Source: Volutella citrinella (Eukaryota > Ascomycota > Sordariomycetes > Hypocreales > Nectriaceae). Taken from it: a stretch of 64,000 bases of DNA. A program made the translations under genes and the position numbers. Under the pieces are notes generated by a model. That model saw nothing but the letters and a program-made list of their open reading frames with translations. It ran no database searches and was not told where the DNA came from. The DNA lies in contig JAWZSP010000008.1 in the NCBI GenBank assembly GCA_034401135.1, positions 1,798,001-1,862,000 of the forward strand, read 5' to 3'. Shown here one piece after another: positions 47,276-58,087 of this stretch (its first letter is position 1; every line of letters starts with the position of its first letter).

Positions 47276-48619
47276 GGTGGGTGTTGGAGGTGAGCTGCAA
47301 GGGGTAGAATGTTTTTGTGTGTCAAGTTGTTTTGTGTTTTAAGGTGTTTTTTGCGTGGCTTGTTGGAAGTTGATCTCGATGCTGGAGTCTCAGAGATCAA
47401 TGATGGATATTGTTGGAAGAAGGAATGAATGGATGGAAGGATGGAACACGGACAAGATGTGATGGGAATGGAATGCCCTTATGTAGGGATTGCTCGATTG
47501 CTTACATGTACTGTACTGATTCCCCCCTCCATCTTGCTAGCTGTCGACTCTCAGCCCGATTTCCCACGTCATGGCGCCGGGATCACTTGCGCTCAATGTT
47601 CTAGAAATGTTCTGGCGCGTCTATTGGGGTCCTTCATGCTCAGCCATGGATGGCAGTGTGGCCCACAAGCGATGATGTAGCACCAATCTCGGGCTGTCAC
47701 AGCGTGGATCGACAGCGGACAGCCCCACCTGGAGATGGCTGACCACACCTAATCAGGAATCAATCGGGCGAAATGATGGCCCATCCACGCCACTGGGCCG
47801 CGTATCAGGCAATAATTATCCCCCCTCCTTGTGTCTGTCTATCTTGGGGATGGAGGGCGAGTTGATCAACAATTGCGAGCGGACCAATCGCTGGTCGCTG
47901 GGTCTGCCCGATGACGCTCGACTTGAATGCTATTGGCGCCTCTGAGGCTGAGCATCACGGAAGATCATTCGATAAGCCCGTGCAACACAGCGAGGCTGAG
48001 CATCATAAGGGAGGGGAGAGGCAGGCTGTGAGATGGGGGATTCAGATTATTGCTCGTCTGGAGTAGACGGCCGCAATTGGAGTGCATCTACATGTATCAT
48101 CTTATCAAGTAGATGTAGAAGGCCAAGCAGTAGTGGGTCAAAGCAGGGTAAGCCAAGATAAAAAAAAATAGCTGCCCAACATTATTATCTGATCCATTCA
48201 CCTATATAAACCCCTTGGTCCATTCTACTCTCGTCTCTTGTCTCTGCCTGGAGCTGGGCTGTGCATCTCGCACTCTGCATTAGCGCCCGCCCTGGCGTTT
48301 CCGCGTTTCCACCTCAAATCCCGATTTCCCTGTTCGGTAATCGGGGGGGCCATTCTTCTTTGGTAATCGGCCAACTGCTGGATTAGGAAATCGGCATGGC
48401 TTCAGCTTCAATGTCTCAGGCGAAAAGAAAAGAAGAGAAAACTTCCAATGGTAGTGGGAAAATGGTGGCATATAAAATGGTTCGCCACTGCGTGTGTGTC
48501 TTGGAGGGAGTCGCCAGAGTAACATATTGCGCAACCATACATGATAGCCGCCTTTATCCGAAACCATCCATCTTTGCCAAGCGATACGCGTTCTCCTAGA
48601 ATACGACCAACACGCAACC
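47276..48619. other. 1.3-kb divergent intergenic region
   Basis: Between the Gly-rich gene (minus) and the 108-aa gene (plus), so both promoters lie here. A strong TATATAAA occurs at 48203-48210 followed by a C/T-rich initiator-like stretch. No coding frame is supported. Confidence 0.5.
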
Positions 48620-48946
48620 ATGCCGCAGATGTGGGACAACCTTGCGCATGACCTACTCGCTTTGGGTGCGTGGGCAGACGATGTGATTGACGCCGTCGAA
48701 GAAGATGGAGTGCTCGACCCGGCTGGGCTTCCACTAGAGGCTAGATCCTACATCAGCCGGGCCATTTTTCTAACTTCAAACGGCGGCCGTATCAACGACT
48801 CAATGGACAATGGACTGGGCCGGCTCGACCAGTTGGACGCCCGCCAGACGACATACAACCCGCTGCAACGGTATCTGGACGAGGAAGACCGATCAAAGAT
48901 GCCTTTCCCAGAATGGGTGATGCGCAAGAGACAGAGAAGAGATTGA
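48620..48946 (+). CDS. Hypothetical 108-aa protein
   Basis: A single-exon frame from an ATG in good context (AACCATGCCG). The product is acidic at the N-terminus (WADDVIDAVEEDGVLDPAGLP) and basic at the end (VMRKRQRRD), with no signal peptide or membrane span. The sequence looks like a folded helical protein rather than random translation, and a plausible promoter TATATAAA lies 410 bp upstream. I do not recognise the family. Confidence 0.55.
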   Translation: MPQMWDNLAHDLLALGAWADDVIDAVEEDGVLDPAGLPLEARSYISRAIFLTSNGGRINDSMDNGLGRLDQLDARQTTYNPLQRYLDEEDRSKMPFPEWVMRKRQRRD

Positions 48947-49228
48947 CTCGGAAGGGGCTTTGCGCGGCGGAAACGGGACAGAGGGAAGCAGGCGTTACTG
49001 GGACTCGGGGGCGCTGATGGATTGATTTCACAAAGACTGGATTGGAGAGACGGCAACGATAGAGGGTGGGCTGATAGACTGCATGCATTTCGATATGGGA
49101 CTCGGGAGAAATATCAATTGTCTTTTCCCATCAATGAACTTGGACTGCAGACCCTGCAAGCCCACTCTGGCGATTGCCTCTGTGATAGCATACATCGTAA
49201 TCTTCATGTCCGCCCCCCCTCCCCCATG

Positions 49229-50021
49229 CTAGTCAACTTGCTTCTCCATTATGTCAATTCTGACGTTGTCCTCCTCCCCGTCCACCTGGGCGACCACCGA
49301 ACCCACAAGGCTGTAGCCGAGGCTCTCGTAGAGGGCTTTCCCCATGGGACTCGCCATGACGGTGAGCATGCGCTGCCTTCTCCGGGCCTCCTTAAGGCCC
49401 CAGTTGCACAGCATCGTCGCCGCGCCGCGCTGGCGAAAGTCCGGATGCGTGACGAGCATCCAGAGGTAGACCTGGTCGCCGCCGTACTTTGCAAAGTGCT
49501 CCTCGTACCCGGCGGCCGTGGCAGAAGCATAGGCCCTCATGTGCTGGGGGTTTGCGTCGCGGCGCTCGTCAATGCCTCGATCTGGCCGTTCACGTCAGCT
49601 TCGGGAATTTTTTCAGCTCCCAGGCTCCAGCACCGCCAACTCAGAGGCCCTGTCAGCCCTGTCGCAGCCTGAAGCACATACCTCCGCCGCTGGGCTTGGT
49701 CTTGGCGGCCATGTCCCACACGGCAACGGAAACTGGTTGGTGGACGACGCCGCCGCCGTCAGCAGCCACGGGCGCAGTCACCACCATTGTGACGTATTTG
49801 TCGGGCTGGTCCATGTACTCGCCGTACTCGACGCGGGTCCACTTCCAGAAGTCGTCCGGGTACCTGTCGCGGTAGGGGAACTTGTACGGGCAGCCTGGGT
49901 CGTCGGGGAAGCCGTCTCGGACGATCCAGGTGATGGCGTCGAGGTCTGCCTTGGTGGCGCGCCGCATGGCCAGAGGTTCCTGCTGCTGCAGGGCCAGCGA
50001 GGCGGTGGCATCTGCGTCCAT
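49229..50021 (-). CDS. GNAT-family N-acetyltransferase
   Basis: Exons 50021-49682 and 49581-49229 (102-nt intron with GTATGT, a CTGAC branch and CCAG) give 230 aa. The acetyl-CoA-binding motif A is in the second exon: LWMLVTHPDFRQRGAATMLCNWGLKEA. The C-terminal block LYESLGYSLVGSV is the usual GNAT motif B. The N-terminal part (MRRATKADLDAITWIVRDGF) is the typical GNAT opening. It should transfer acetyl from acetyl-CoA to an amine; the acceptor is unknown. Confidence 0.88.
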
Positions 50022-50579
50022 GGCCCGAGTGTTGAGACAGCGCCAATGTACAAAGCAGTAGTTTCTGTGATTGGGGTTGGCTGACGAAAAGGGCCAGCAA
50101 TGCGACGGCGATTGGGATTGGGGGAAGGAGGGACGGAGGCTAGCTGGAGAGCTAGCGTGCGAGGCGGGCCGCGGGTGTCAAGTGTCAAGTGTGTCACATC
50201 TGGGGAGAAAACAGGGCGAGGGAGGCCCGTGGAAGGGAAAACCACAGGGATAGGCACCTCTGTTATGTGGCCGTGAACGCAAGGTACCTCAGCTGGTATC
50301 ATTCGGGTGACACAACTTGCGTACTTTCTGCCCTGCCGACTTCCCCTTTGGGTCGCGACATGCCGACTTCCACATTGGGTAGGCCGGTGAGGGGCTGTCT
50401 GAGTTGTCTCAGCCTCAACTCGCTGTGCCGCCTCTTTCCCGTCGGTTGTGCCCCATCCTTGCTTTAAACGATAACCTTCCCGTCTAATCAACTTCGATCC
50501 TAGTCTCAGTCTGGCATCATCCCCGGCAACGTTTGCTACTCCACATTCCCGTAAGACACCCAGAGTTGAACCGTTAGCC
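50022..50579. other. Divergent promoter region
   Basis: Between the GNAT gene and the regulator starting at 50580. No coding frame is supported. Contains short near-repeats of caagtgtcaagtgtgtca near 50178-50196. Confidence 0.5.
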
Positions 50580-52891
50580 ATGTCTGGCCTAGATGCCCAG
50601 CCCGATGACCACCAACATGACGTGGCCTGGTGGTCTCTTGAGCCGTTGCCTGATTTCATTCGGGAGTTTGATTCTCAGGTGACTACTAGTTCGGAACAGG
50701 GGCAGCTGTTCACCCTTGACACACCCAAGACGCCTTCACAACTGCCGTTGCATGTTGAGCCGTCTCCGAGCCATCAGGTTACCCCTGGTGTGTCGGGCAC
50801 AGCATCCACAGTCACGCCAGATGTAATATCCCCGGGAACCCTGTCAATTTCGTCCGGCTCGTCCAATACTCTATCTCCAGGGTCGAGGAGCTCTGTTACG
50901 CTCCCCAGCCCGTCACCAGTGAGCTCTGTGGAAGAAACGCTCCAAATTGTCCAATACGATCCTGTCAAAGCCAAGAAGAAGCCGACGGGAGTGAAGGCTG
51001 AACGCAACATCATCAAGCCCAAGAGCAAGCCTCGCAAAGCCCGGGCGCTGACCTCGAGGACCGATGTCTTGAGTCAAGAAAAGGTACGTCTTCCCGTCTT
51101 CGCTTTGCTTAACCTAAGACATTGTCCAACAGTGACGACAGAAACCAAGAACCGCGGTGAAAAGGGATTCCCTCGGGAACATTGCTGGCACAGTACTGGA
51201 TTTCGGGCTCAGCCAGGTCGTTCGAAATCCTATCTGCGCTGAGAAGAAGCGCGCAACGGCCGTCACTAGGCAACTCGGTGCATGTGCGCGATGTAAATCG
51301 AGCAAATGGCGAGTAAGTCACACAGCTGTCCGTCCGCGGAACACAAGTTGATGATATATCAGTGCGAAGTGTCAGAAAGCAATTATGAGCCCTGCTCTCG
51401 GTGCATGGAGTTGGTAGTGGCCTTCTCCTTCTACAAGTCGCACAAGATCAGGTTCCAGCCTTGCATCCGTACCAACCTGCTGGATCTTCGCCTCCACCGC
51501 AAAGGTAGCATCCCCAAAACTCGGTTCCACTGTGTACCTAACCCAATGGCTCTAGGACCGACAATCCGGGATGACGTACTCGTCTGGTTCCAGGCCAAGA
51601 AGGCCCTGCTTCCAGGACCAGAAGAGATGGCGACATCGCATGTGTTCCTGACTCAAGGTTTCGGAGAGGGACTCGCCAACGCGCTATGCCTCCCGCTTTC
51701 CCGCTTCGACCCCCTTCCAGGCGATCGAACGGCATGGTTTTGGACAGACCCATCTGGGGAGGCTTGCTCGATGGAGATGCCTCCATACTTCATCAGCGAC
51801 TTGGGAGCAGCCCGCGACAACATTCGGCAATATGTCCAACAGGCGCGCACTGCGTATCTGGAGACGCTTCACGCTGAATCCAACCCCCTTATTCGCAAAA
51901 CCTTTGAGGCAGCCTTGTTGTATGCGGCCTACAATAAGGTGCGTCCGAGCTTCGTCCCGCGAGCAGGTAGTTGGAGACAACTAACATCATGTGAACACAG
52001 AGCGACCTCGTCAATCTTGCCCTTGACTCCTGGGTAACCGCACGACTTATCGAAGAGAAATGGCAAATTATTCTTGGCGGCGAAAAACTTGGATTTGAGG
52101 CCAAGATGGAAAAGGGTCATCCGTTTGCTGGCTTCATCCCGATAACGCCCATGATGGACAGCCAGCTAGACGACCTTGTCATTCGCGACCTGCTCCAGCC
52201 TCTATCTCTGCGCTTTCTGGCGAAACTGAAGAGTAAGATCGATGAAGCCAAGCGAGAGAACTGGCTTGAGATTTATCTCGCGCTGTTCATCGCCCTGTCC
52301 AACACGGGATGGGCTTTGAAGGATTTGATTGCACATGCAACATGGAAAGGGTTGAAGGTGAGCAACTGACCGAAGTTTCAGACTAGTCGCCATCCTCTCT
52401 CTGTGCCCATGCAACGTGACAGCGCAACCCGAAGAGACAATTGGCTCTAGCTAACCATGTAACGCGGTATAGCCTGGCTCACGAAGAGGCACGCTGACTC
52501 AAGGTTTCATGCACGCCTGCAGAACAATGCTGGCCTATTTTCATTTTGCCTGTGCTGGAGCCTTTCCATTGTCTCTACGGTTTGACGACCCTTCCACAAG
52601 AGCCACTCTCCCGGATGGTATCACGGCTGAGCAGATTGAATATATGGACTTTGCGCAGAAGGAGTTGTCTCGGCAAGGTGAGCAGAAAATCAGAGAGGTC
52701 TTGTGACGTGCTAGTCTAATGACGGAATACCTGCAGACAATGTGGCACACTGGGAGGAACTGTCCATGTACGATGACGATGGATACTGGTGCTATCAGCT
52801 CCTGTGCAGACAGTGGAGTGGGGACATCCCCCACGCCGGTGAAGTGGATGATTATCGAGAAGAGGATCTTTTGTCATCTTCACTCACGTAG
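50580..52891 (+). CDS. Zn-cluster transcription factor with expanded cysteine spacing
   Basis: Six exons (50580-51083, 51142-51312, 51363-51938, 52001-52357, 52473-52677, 52737-52891) close in frame at 655 aa. A Ser/Pro/Thr-rich N-terminal 150 residues and a Lys/Arg region (KAKKKPTGVKAERNIIKPKSK) precede a zinc cluster split by an intron: CARCKSSKWR then CEVSESNYEPCSRC, with the sixth cysteine only 19 residues on (QPC). The remainder, about 400 residues, is helical, with MLAYFHFACAGAFPLSLRF and an acidic C-terminus. The layout matches a group of fungal regulators with this stretched cluster; targets unknown. It is the first of three regulators in this 13-kb block. Confidence 0.82.
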
Positions 52892-53672
52892 CAGAGAGAG
52901 ATTCGAAGGAGGGAGGGAGGGTGATGTGAGTGGGTCTCTTCCCCTGGGAGGAATCTGGGTTCTACATTTGGGCAATTCTTAGATTCACGAGCATCGGCTC
53001 GATAGACGACGTGGGTATGCAAGGTAAGACCCTGTACTATTCGCCAGATACAGGCGGCCAGACCATTGCGGCTGGTCCAGGGCCTCAACTTTCAACAGTT
53101 TTGGCTAGCCGCGACTCACACCGGTCCCAGTCCTATGGTGACCCCGTTTCGCAACATGCTGACACTGCCTTTCGCATCTATGAATGATGAAAAATGACGC
53201 AGATTGTTTATCTGTATGTGAATGACGAGCCCGCGCATAAAAGCCGCAACCACGAGGGCCCATCGGCCAATCCAGTTGCCTTTCAAACTGACCGAATCTG
53301 TGCCAAGTATTGGTTGGTGTTCCATTTGCAACCATGACAGTTGCACCCCGGACAGCGTGCAGAATCGAGAGCCGTAAATCACTACCTCGATCAGAGTATG
53401 TCGTGGTAAACGTCCTGCGATAGGTCGCCGGGTGCGTGAAGTGGGCACCAGCGGGAGCCTCGTTCAAGCCGAGTTGCGCAGTAAGATGCGGGGTTAGCTC
53501 GGCAGTTGGCAGCAGAGCCTCAAGATGTCTTCGGGCTGTCGATGAGACCGGAGCATACCAGTTGCAGTAGCAGTAATAACCAGAATGAAGTGAATACTAT
53601 AAGTACCACGTACCGTAACTGCTCGGCTATCAGAATGACGTGAATACTCAGGCCAAGTTGCACAACTCCGTC
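52892..53672. other. Intergenic region
   Basis: 3' flank of the regulator and promoter of the dioxygenase, both on the plus strand. No coding frame is supported. Confidence 0.5.
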
Positions 53673-55132
53673 ATGATGGCTACCACTGCGGGTCAGAAGA
53701 CTGGCTTTGACTACTATGCACCGAAGCTGCACACTAACGAAGCCTTTTCCTATCACCCAGATGTTGAGCTCGGGACCAGAGACAGTCTCCCGGGGTTCCC
53801 CTCCACTTACACCGGAGAGCGGGTATGGACGGGCAAGGAGATGCTAGCCAGGGAAGATGATTGGACCGTTGTCTTAACAGAGCAAGATAAGTTGGACATC
53901 AGCAAGGCCCTCCGTCACTTCCAAAGTATACAAACTCTGTCGGCAGATGCGTGCCGTGTTCAGCCAGCTCATGCCTTGCAGGCCTAGACCTCGGACCGGA
54001 ATCCTTGACTCCAGAGACGTTTCCTCTGCCAGAGGGCCTTCACAAGAGGCTCAGAAAGATTTCAGACGACGTGCACAACGGTCGCGGATTTTCGGTTCTT
54101 CGGGGATTGGATGTTGCCTCCTTCACCGACGAGCAGAACGTCCTCGTGTACGCCGGAGTGTCGTCCCATGTTGCCCCAATCCGAGGCTACCAGGACGTTG
54201 ACCGAGAAATAGTCACCTGTATACACATGTCGTCCAATACCAGAGCATGGGATTGTAGCTAACTACCAGGCCAGGCCATGTCATCAGCGAGGAGTTGCGG
54301 CCGGGTGCGGAGGAGCAGGACCTGCGACCTGCCTTTACCCACGGACGGCTTGTAAGTGAGCCGCACTTCACTCACGACACCATCTGACCGACTACCTAGG
54401 CATTCCACACCGATGTTGGAGACGTCTTGTCTCTGTTTACAATGGGCGTGTCCGCTCACGGCGGCGAGACAATGCTCGTTAGCTCCAGCCATCTCTACAA
54501 CGAGCTTGCAGCAACGCGACCAGACTTGCTCCAGGAGCTGGGTGAGAAGTGGGTGTTTTCAAGGTACGTTGCAAGACCCATACTATGCCAGTCACTCATC
54601 TAGACACTATTCTCACCGTGAGCACAGCTGCCACGACTACGACACCGACGGCACACCTCTTGTGACCAACGCAGCAGGAGACAAGCTCGTCTTCCAGTAC
54701 TCCCGCCTCCCCATCACGGGCTTCCGCAACAAGGGCGCCAACCCGACGATCCCGGCCCCGAGCCAGCGGCGCCTCGAGGCCATGTCGCTGGTCGAGGAGC
54801 TGGCGTGGAAGCACGCCATGCCGCTGCCCGGCCGCCTCGGCGACGTAGCCTACATCAACAACTTGTGCCTGCTGCACGCGCGCAACGCCTTTGACCTCGA
54901 TGCCGACGGCGTACCGAGGCCGTCGAAGCGGCACCTCGTCAAGATCATGCTGAGGGACCCCGAGATGACGTGGGACCTGCCGGGGGCCCTGGGCTGGTAC
55001 TCGGAGCGCGTGTACGGGCCGAACAGAGCTGATGGAAGCCGTGTGGAGAAGTGGCAGCTCAGCATAGCCTCGACTGAGTCCCTCCCTGACGGACACATCT
55101 GGGCGGGTGCTGGAAGCATGAGCAATGGTTGA
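53673..55132 (+). CDS. TauD-like Fe(II)/2-oxoglutarate dioxygenase
   Basis: Exons 53673-53925, 53982-54218, 54275-54351, 54400-54563 and 54604-55132 give 419 aa. The iron ligands are His and Asp in AFHTDVGDVLSLF and a distal His in CLLHARNAFDLD; the 2-oxoglutarate-binding Arg is probably in KRHLVKIMLRD. It has the TauD/clavaminate-synthase fold and oxidises a small substrate using 2-oxoglutarate and oxygen. Fungal relatives act on taurine, sulfonates or secondary metabolites; the substrate here is unknown. There is no targeting signal. It converges with the MFS transporter 225 bp away, which may export or import the same compound. Confidence 0.87.
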
Positions 55133-55357
55133 AGAATAATGCAGCAAGGCCATTTTCAACAAGGGCCGCTGCATGTTTTGATATGAAACTAGCTAGTCTC
55201 TGCCTGTATGATTTCTCAGTTTGTTTGATTCGCCTGTCTTGTCCGAGCGCTTAGAGCGCCGAATAAACCAAATCAGATTGCCCTTTGCCATGAATCCAAC
55301 CTAGGTTTCCTTTTGAATGCCCCCAAAGTCCGTTCTAATCGCCCTGTGTGAACTTGT

Positions 55358-57659
55358 TTAAGTTGTGTCGCTCTCATCCGCTGTATCCGGGTTGATTGTT
55401 GGCTTGGGCTTTTGCTGCTGCAAGTTCATGCCAGCGGCCAGCAGAATCACCACGGCCGCCATCGCAAGGGGTAGGACTGGCTGAACGTTAGCGATCTGCG
55501 AGCATGCGCAGAGAATCAAGTAGCACTTACAGAATGCGGAATGCATTGCGTTTTCAAAGGCGCCGAGTACCTTGGCGCGGGTCTGGCTCTCTAATCGCCT
55601 TATAGTACCCAAATCTTGCAGGGCATCGGATAAGATCTAATGTGATGTTAGGCCGGTATTTCGGCAAGGAGAGTAAATCTGACCTTCTCGGTAGCGTCAG
55701 AGCGGCCAAGAGCAGACCGAACTGCTGATTTCGCAACGCCACGTGTAATTGTCGCCATCAACGCCATTCCAAGGTCCCCACCAAAGGTCTCAACGAGGTA
55801 ATACAGCGCAAGGGTTTGCGGCCACCCTGAAAAAACTTAGCAATAAACTTGGAAAATGATGTTCGGCTTACACTTTCTCTCCACACTGGATAGTGATGCG
55901 TAAAGAAGACAGCTCTGCCACACGCCGGTGCAAACCCCAAACGCAGTGAGAAGTGGTGCGGAGCTCGAGGCCTCGGGCTCTGGATGATATTTAGTGGAAG
56001 TTGCAATGTATAATACTAGGGGACTCACTGATTATCCTGGTCACAAAGAGCAGGCATAGTCCTCCAAGAATCATGGCGTTGACCAACATGATGCGTTGAA
56101 CGGAGAACGACGCAATCTTGACGAGGGAACCTCCCAAGATGGCACCAAATGGGAATCCGAGGAACACACAAGTCAGTGCGTAGTCCTCGAATGAGTGAAT
56201 GTCAAATGCTCGGACTTGAGCATACGGCGGTATGTTGAAGACGACCTGTGGCTCGTGTCAATACCAGTGGGCAGTCTGTAAGGGCCTGGGGACCTAACAG
56301 CGTTGAGTATCAGTATGACGCCGAAGACTTGGAATAATACCACGAGGTAGTTGGATTTGAATATGGGCGTCATGTTGATTATGGGCGATGCAGCTGCTCT
56401 TGCCTCGAACAACACAAAGGATAGGATGAAGACAGGGCCCAAAACGAGTAACATGACTTCGATCGGATGGTCCCACGGCAAGAAGTTGTCACCGAGCGTA
56501 AAGGAAATGAGAGGAGTCATGACTGCTAGGACGAGCAAAACCCATCCTTCGATATCGATGCGGGGCATTCTGAAGTCTCCAACCTTGAGCAGGATACTCT
56601 CCGAGTACTCTGGGTGGGATGTGATCTTGTACAAGGTGAGATATAGGATCGCCAGGCCAATAAGCATGAGACCGGATTCAAGGTAGAAAACGCTAATTGG
56701 TTTAGCTTGGTGCGTAAACTGGTGGACGCCTGACTTACTAGTGCCACGTGAAGCGCCTGTTGATCCAGGCTCCCAGAGGCCCTGCTGCCATGCTAGTGGC
56801 CATTTCAATACACGTTACAAAGCTTTCCCAGATGGGCAGGTCCTTGATGCCAACGATGTCTAAATGCCAGATTAGAAGGGAACGGAATTGACAGCGCTGG
56901 ATGCCAACCATTGATGATTATCATGGAAAGAAGAGTGATACCAGCGGAGCCGAGCCCTAGAATAAACCTAGAACAGAGGAGCTGCCAGAAGGAGGCGCTC
57001 ATGGCACTGGGTAGGGTGTTAGTTCGGTCAGTGCGGGCTCTAGCGGCGAGAGGAGCGCAACATGCCATAGACAAAGCCCTATTGTAAACGAACCATAGGC
57101 AATGAACATCATGGTTCGTATTCCGAGCGACTTCATCATATACGAGTACTACTGCATAGTTAGAAGATTCACAACTTGCTGCCGATTGTTCAATCATACG
57201 AGCGGCACAAAGAGTGCGGAGCAAATTGATGCTGTCAGCTGTATCCACGAGCCATCTTTGAAGTGCTGCAGTTCAGACGCTGGGTGAAATCAAGTCAATG
57301 AAGAGGAACAACGCAGCTAATTCGGTACTTGGGGGGTGGAGGAGAGTGTTTTGTCAGTCTGAATGCAGTCACTCACCTATTCTGGCATAGCTGGTGGACA
57401 GGAAAGCGATGTCGAACGCCTTGACGATTATTCTACGCTAGCGATTAGTGTCCGCTGTGGGGTTCGACACCATCTGGGGTTTTAGCGCGGCAACACACCC
57501 AAAGAATAGTGCAGGGCTGATGATTGCGAGGAGTCGGAGTGAAGAGGACGAAGTGGTATCAGAGGTAGACCGAGAGGGCTGTGCAAGGAGCGGCTGTTGC
57601 TCATTTGGAGGGGTCTCGTCGCACTCGGCGTCCCGGAGAGAGTCTTGCCGCCGTGGCAT
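55358..57659 (-). CDS. MFS transporter, multidrug / vacuolar amino-acid type
   Basis: Twelve exons on the minus strand: 57659-57499, 57432-57377, 57279-57200, 57148-57066, 57006-56909, 56859-56739, 56692-56299, 56245-56029, 55979-55872, 55826-55684, 55636-55531 and 55476-55358. They close in frame at 561 aa. The product has about 12-14 membrane spans and the DHA2-like blocks FWQLLCSRFILGLGSAG and MAAGPLGAWINRRFTWHY. The central spans include LVVLFQVFGVILILNA. The last intron is a multiple of three and has two nearby acceptors; the one used here restores the final span FFLPLAMAAVVILLAAG. Intron 4 begins with GC. No drug or amino-acid substrate can be assigned. It sits between the dioxygenase and two regulators. 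Confidence 0.83.
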
Positions 57660-58087
57660 GCCTGGCGTTTGGAAGGAGAGGCCCGCGTTCTGCGTTCTGG
57701 GATGTTGTAGCAAGGATTACCAGGTGGCCGCCTTGCACGATGGTTGGAATTCGCGAATGTGATCGAGAAATGAGTGTTGGGGAAATGACCAGAGTGCAGG
57801 CTGCTGCGCGGCACTTGATGCAATGCCGTGCTCACGTGATGATAGCGGAGAGCCTTGTCTCACCGTTCCGCCATCACACGGGGTCAAATTCACATTATTC
57901 TCACTGACTCCAGATCTCAATGTGGAATAATATATTTGCATCAAAGACCTAGCCTCTCATGGACACTTGTACACTTATAAAGCCACTTGGCCACCCATCC
58001 TCACACATCAACGCCCATACGCCCGTCATACAGGTCACTATATTGGCCTTGTCAAATTTGTCACCCTTTGCCTGCAAATGTGGCTGG
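57660..58087. other. Intergenic region
   Basis: Promoter region of the MFS gene and 3' flank of the next regulator. No coding frame is supported. Confidence 0.5.

Noticed and set aside
46562..47293. 243-codon plus-strand frame
   Set aside because: Its C-terminal half is a Ser/Thr antisense of the Gly-rich gene and the rest has no coding character.
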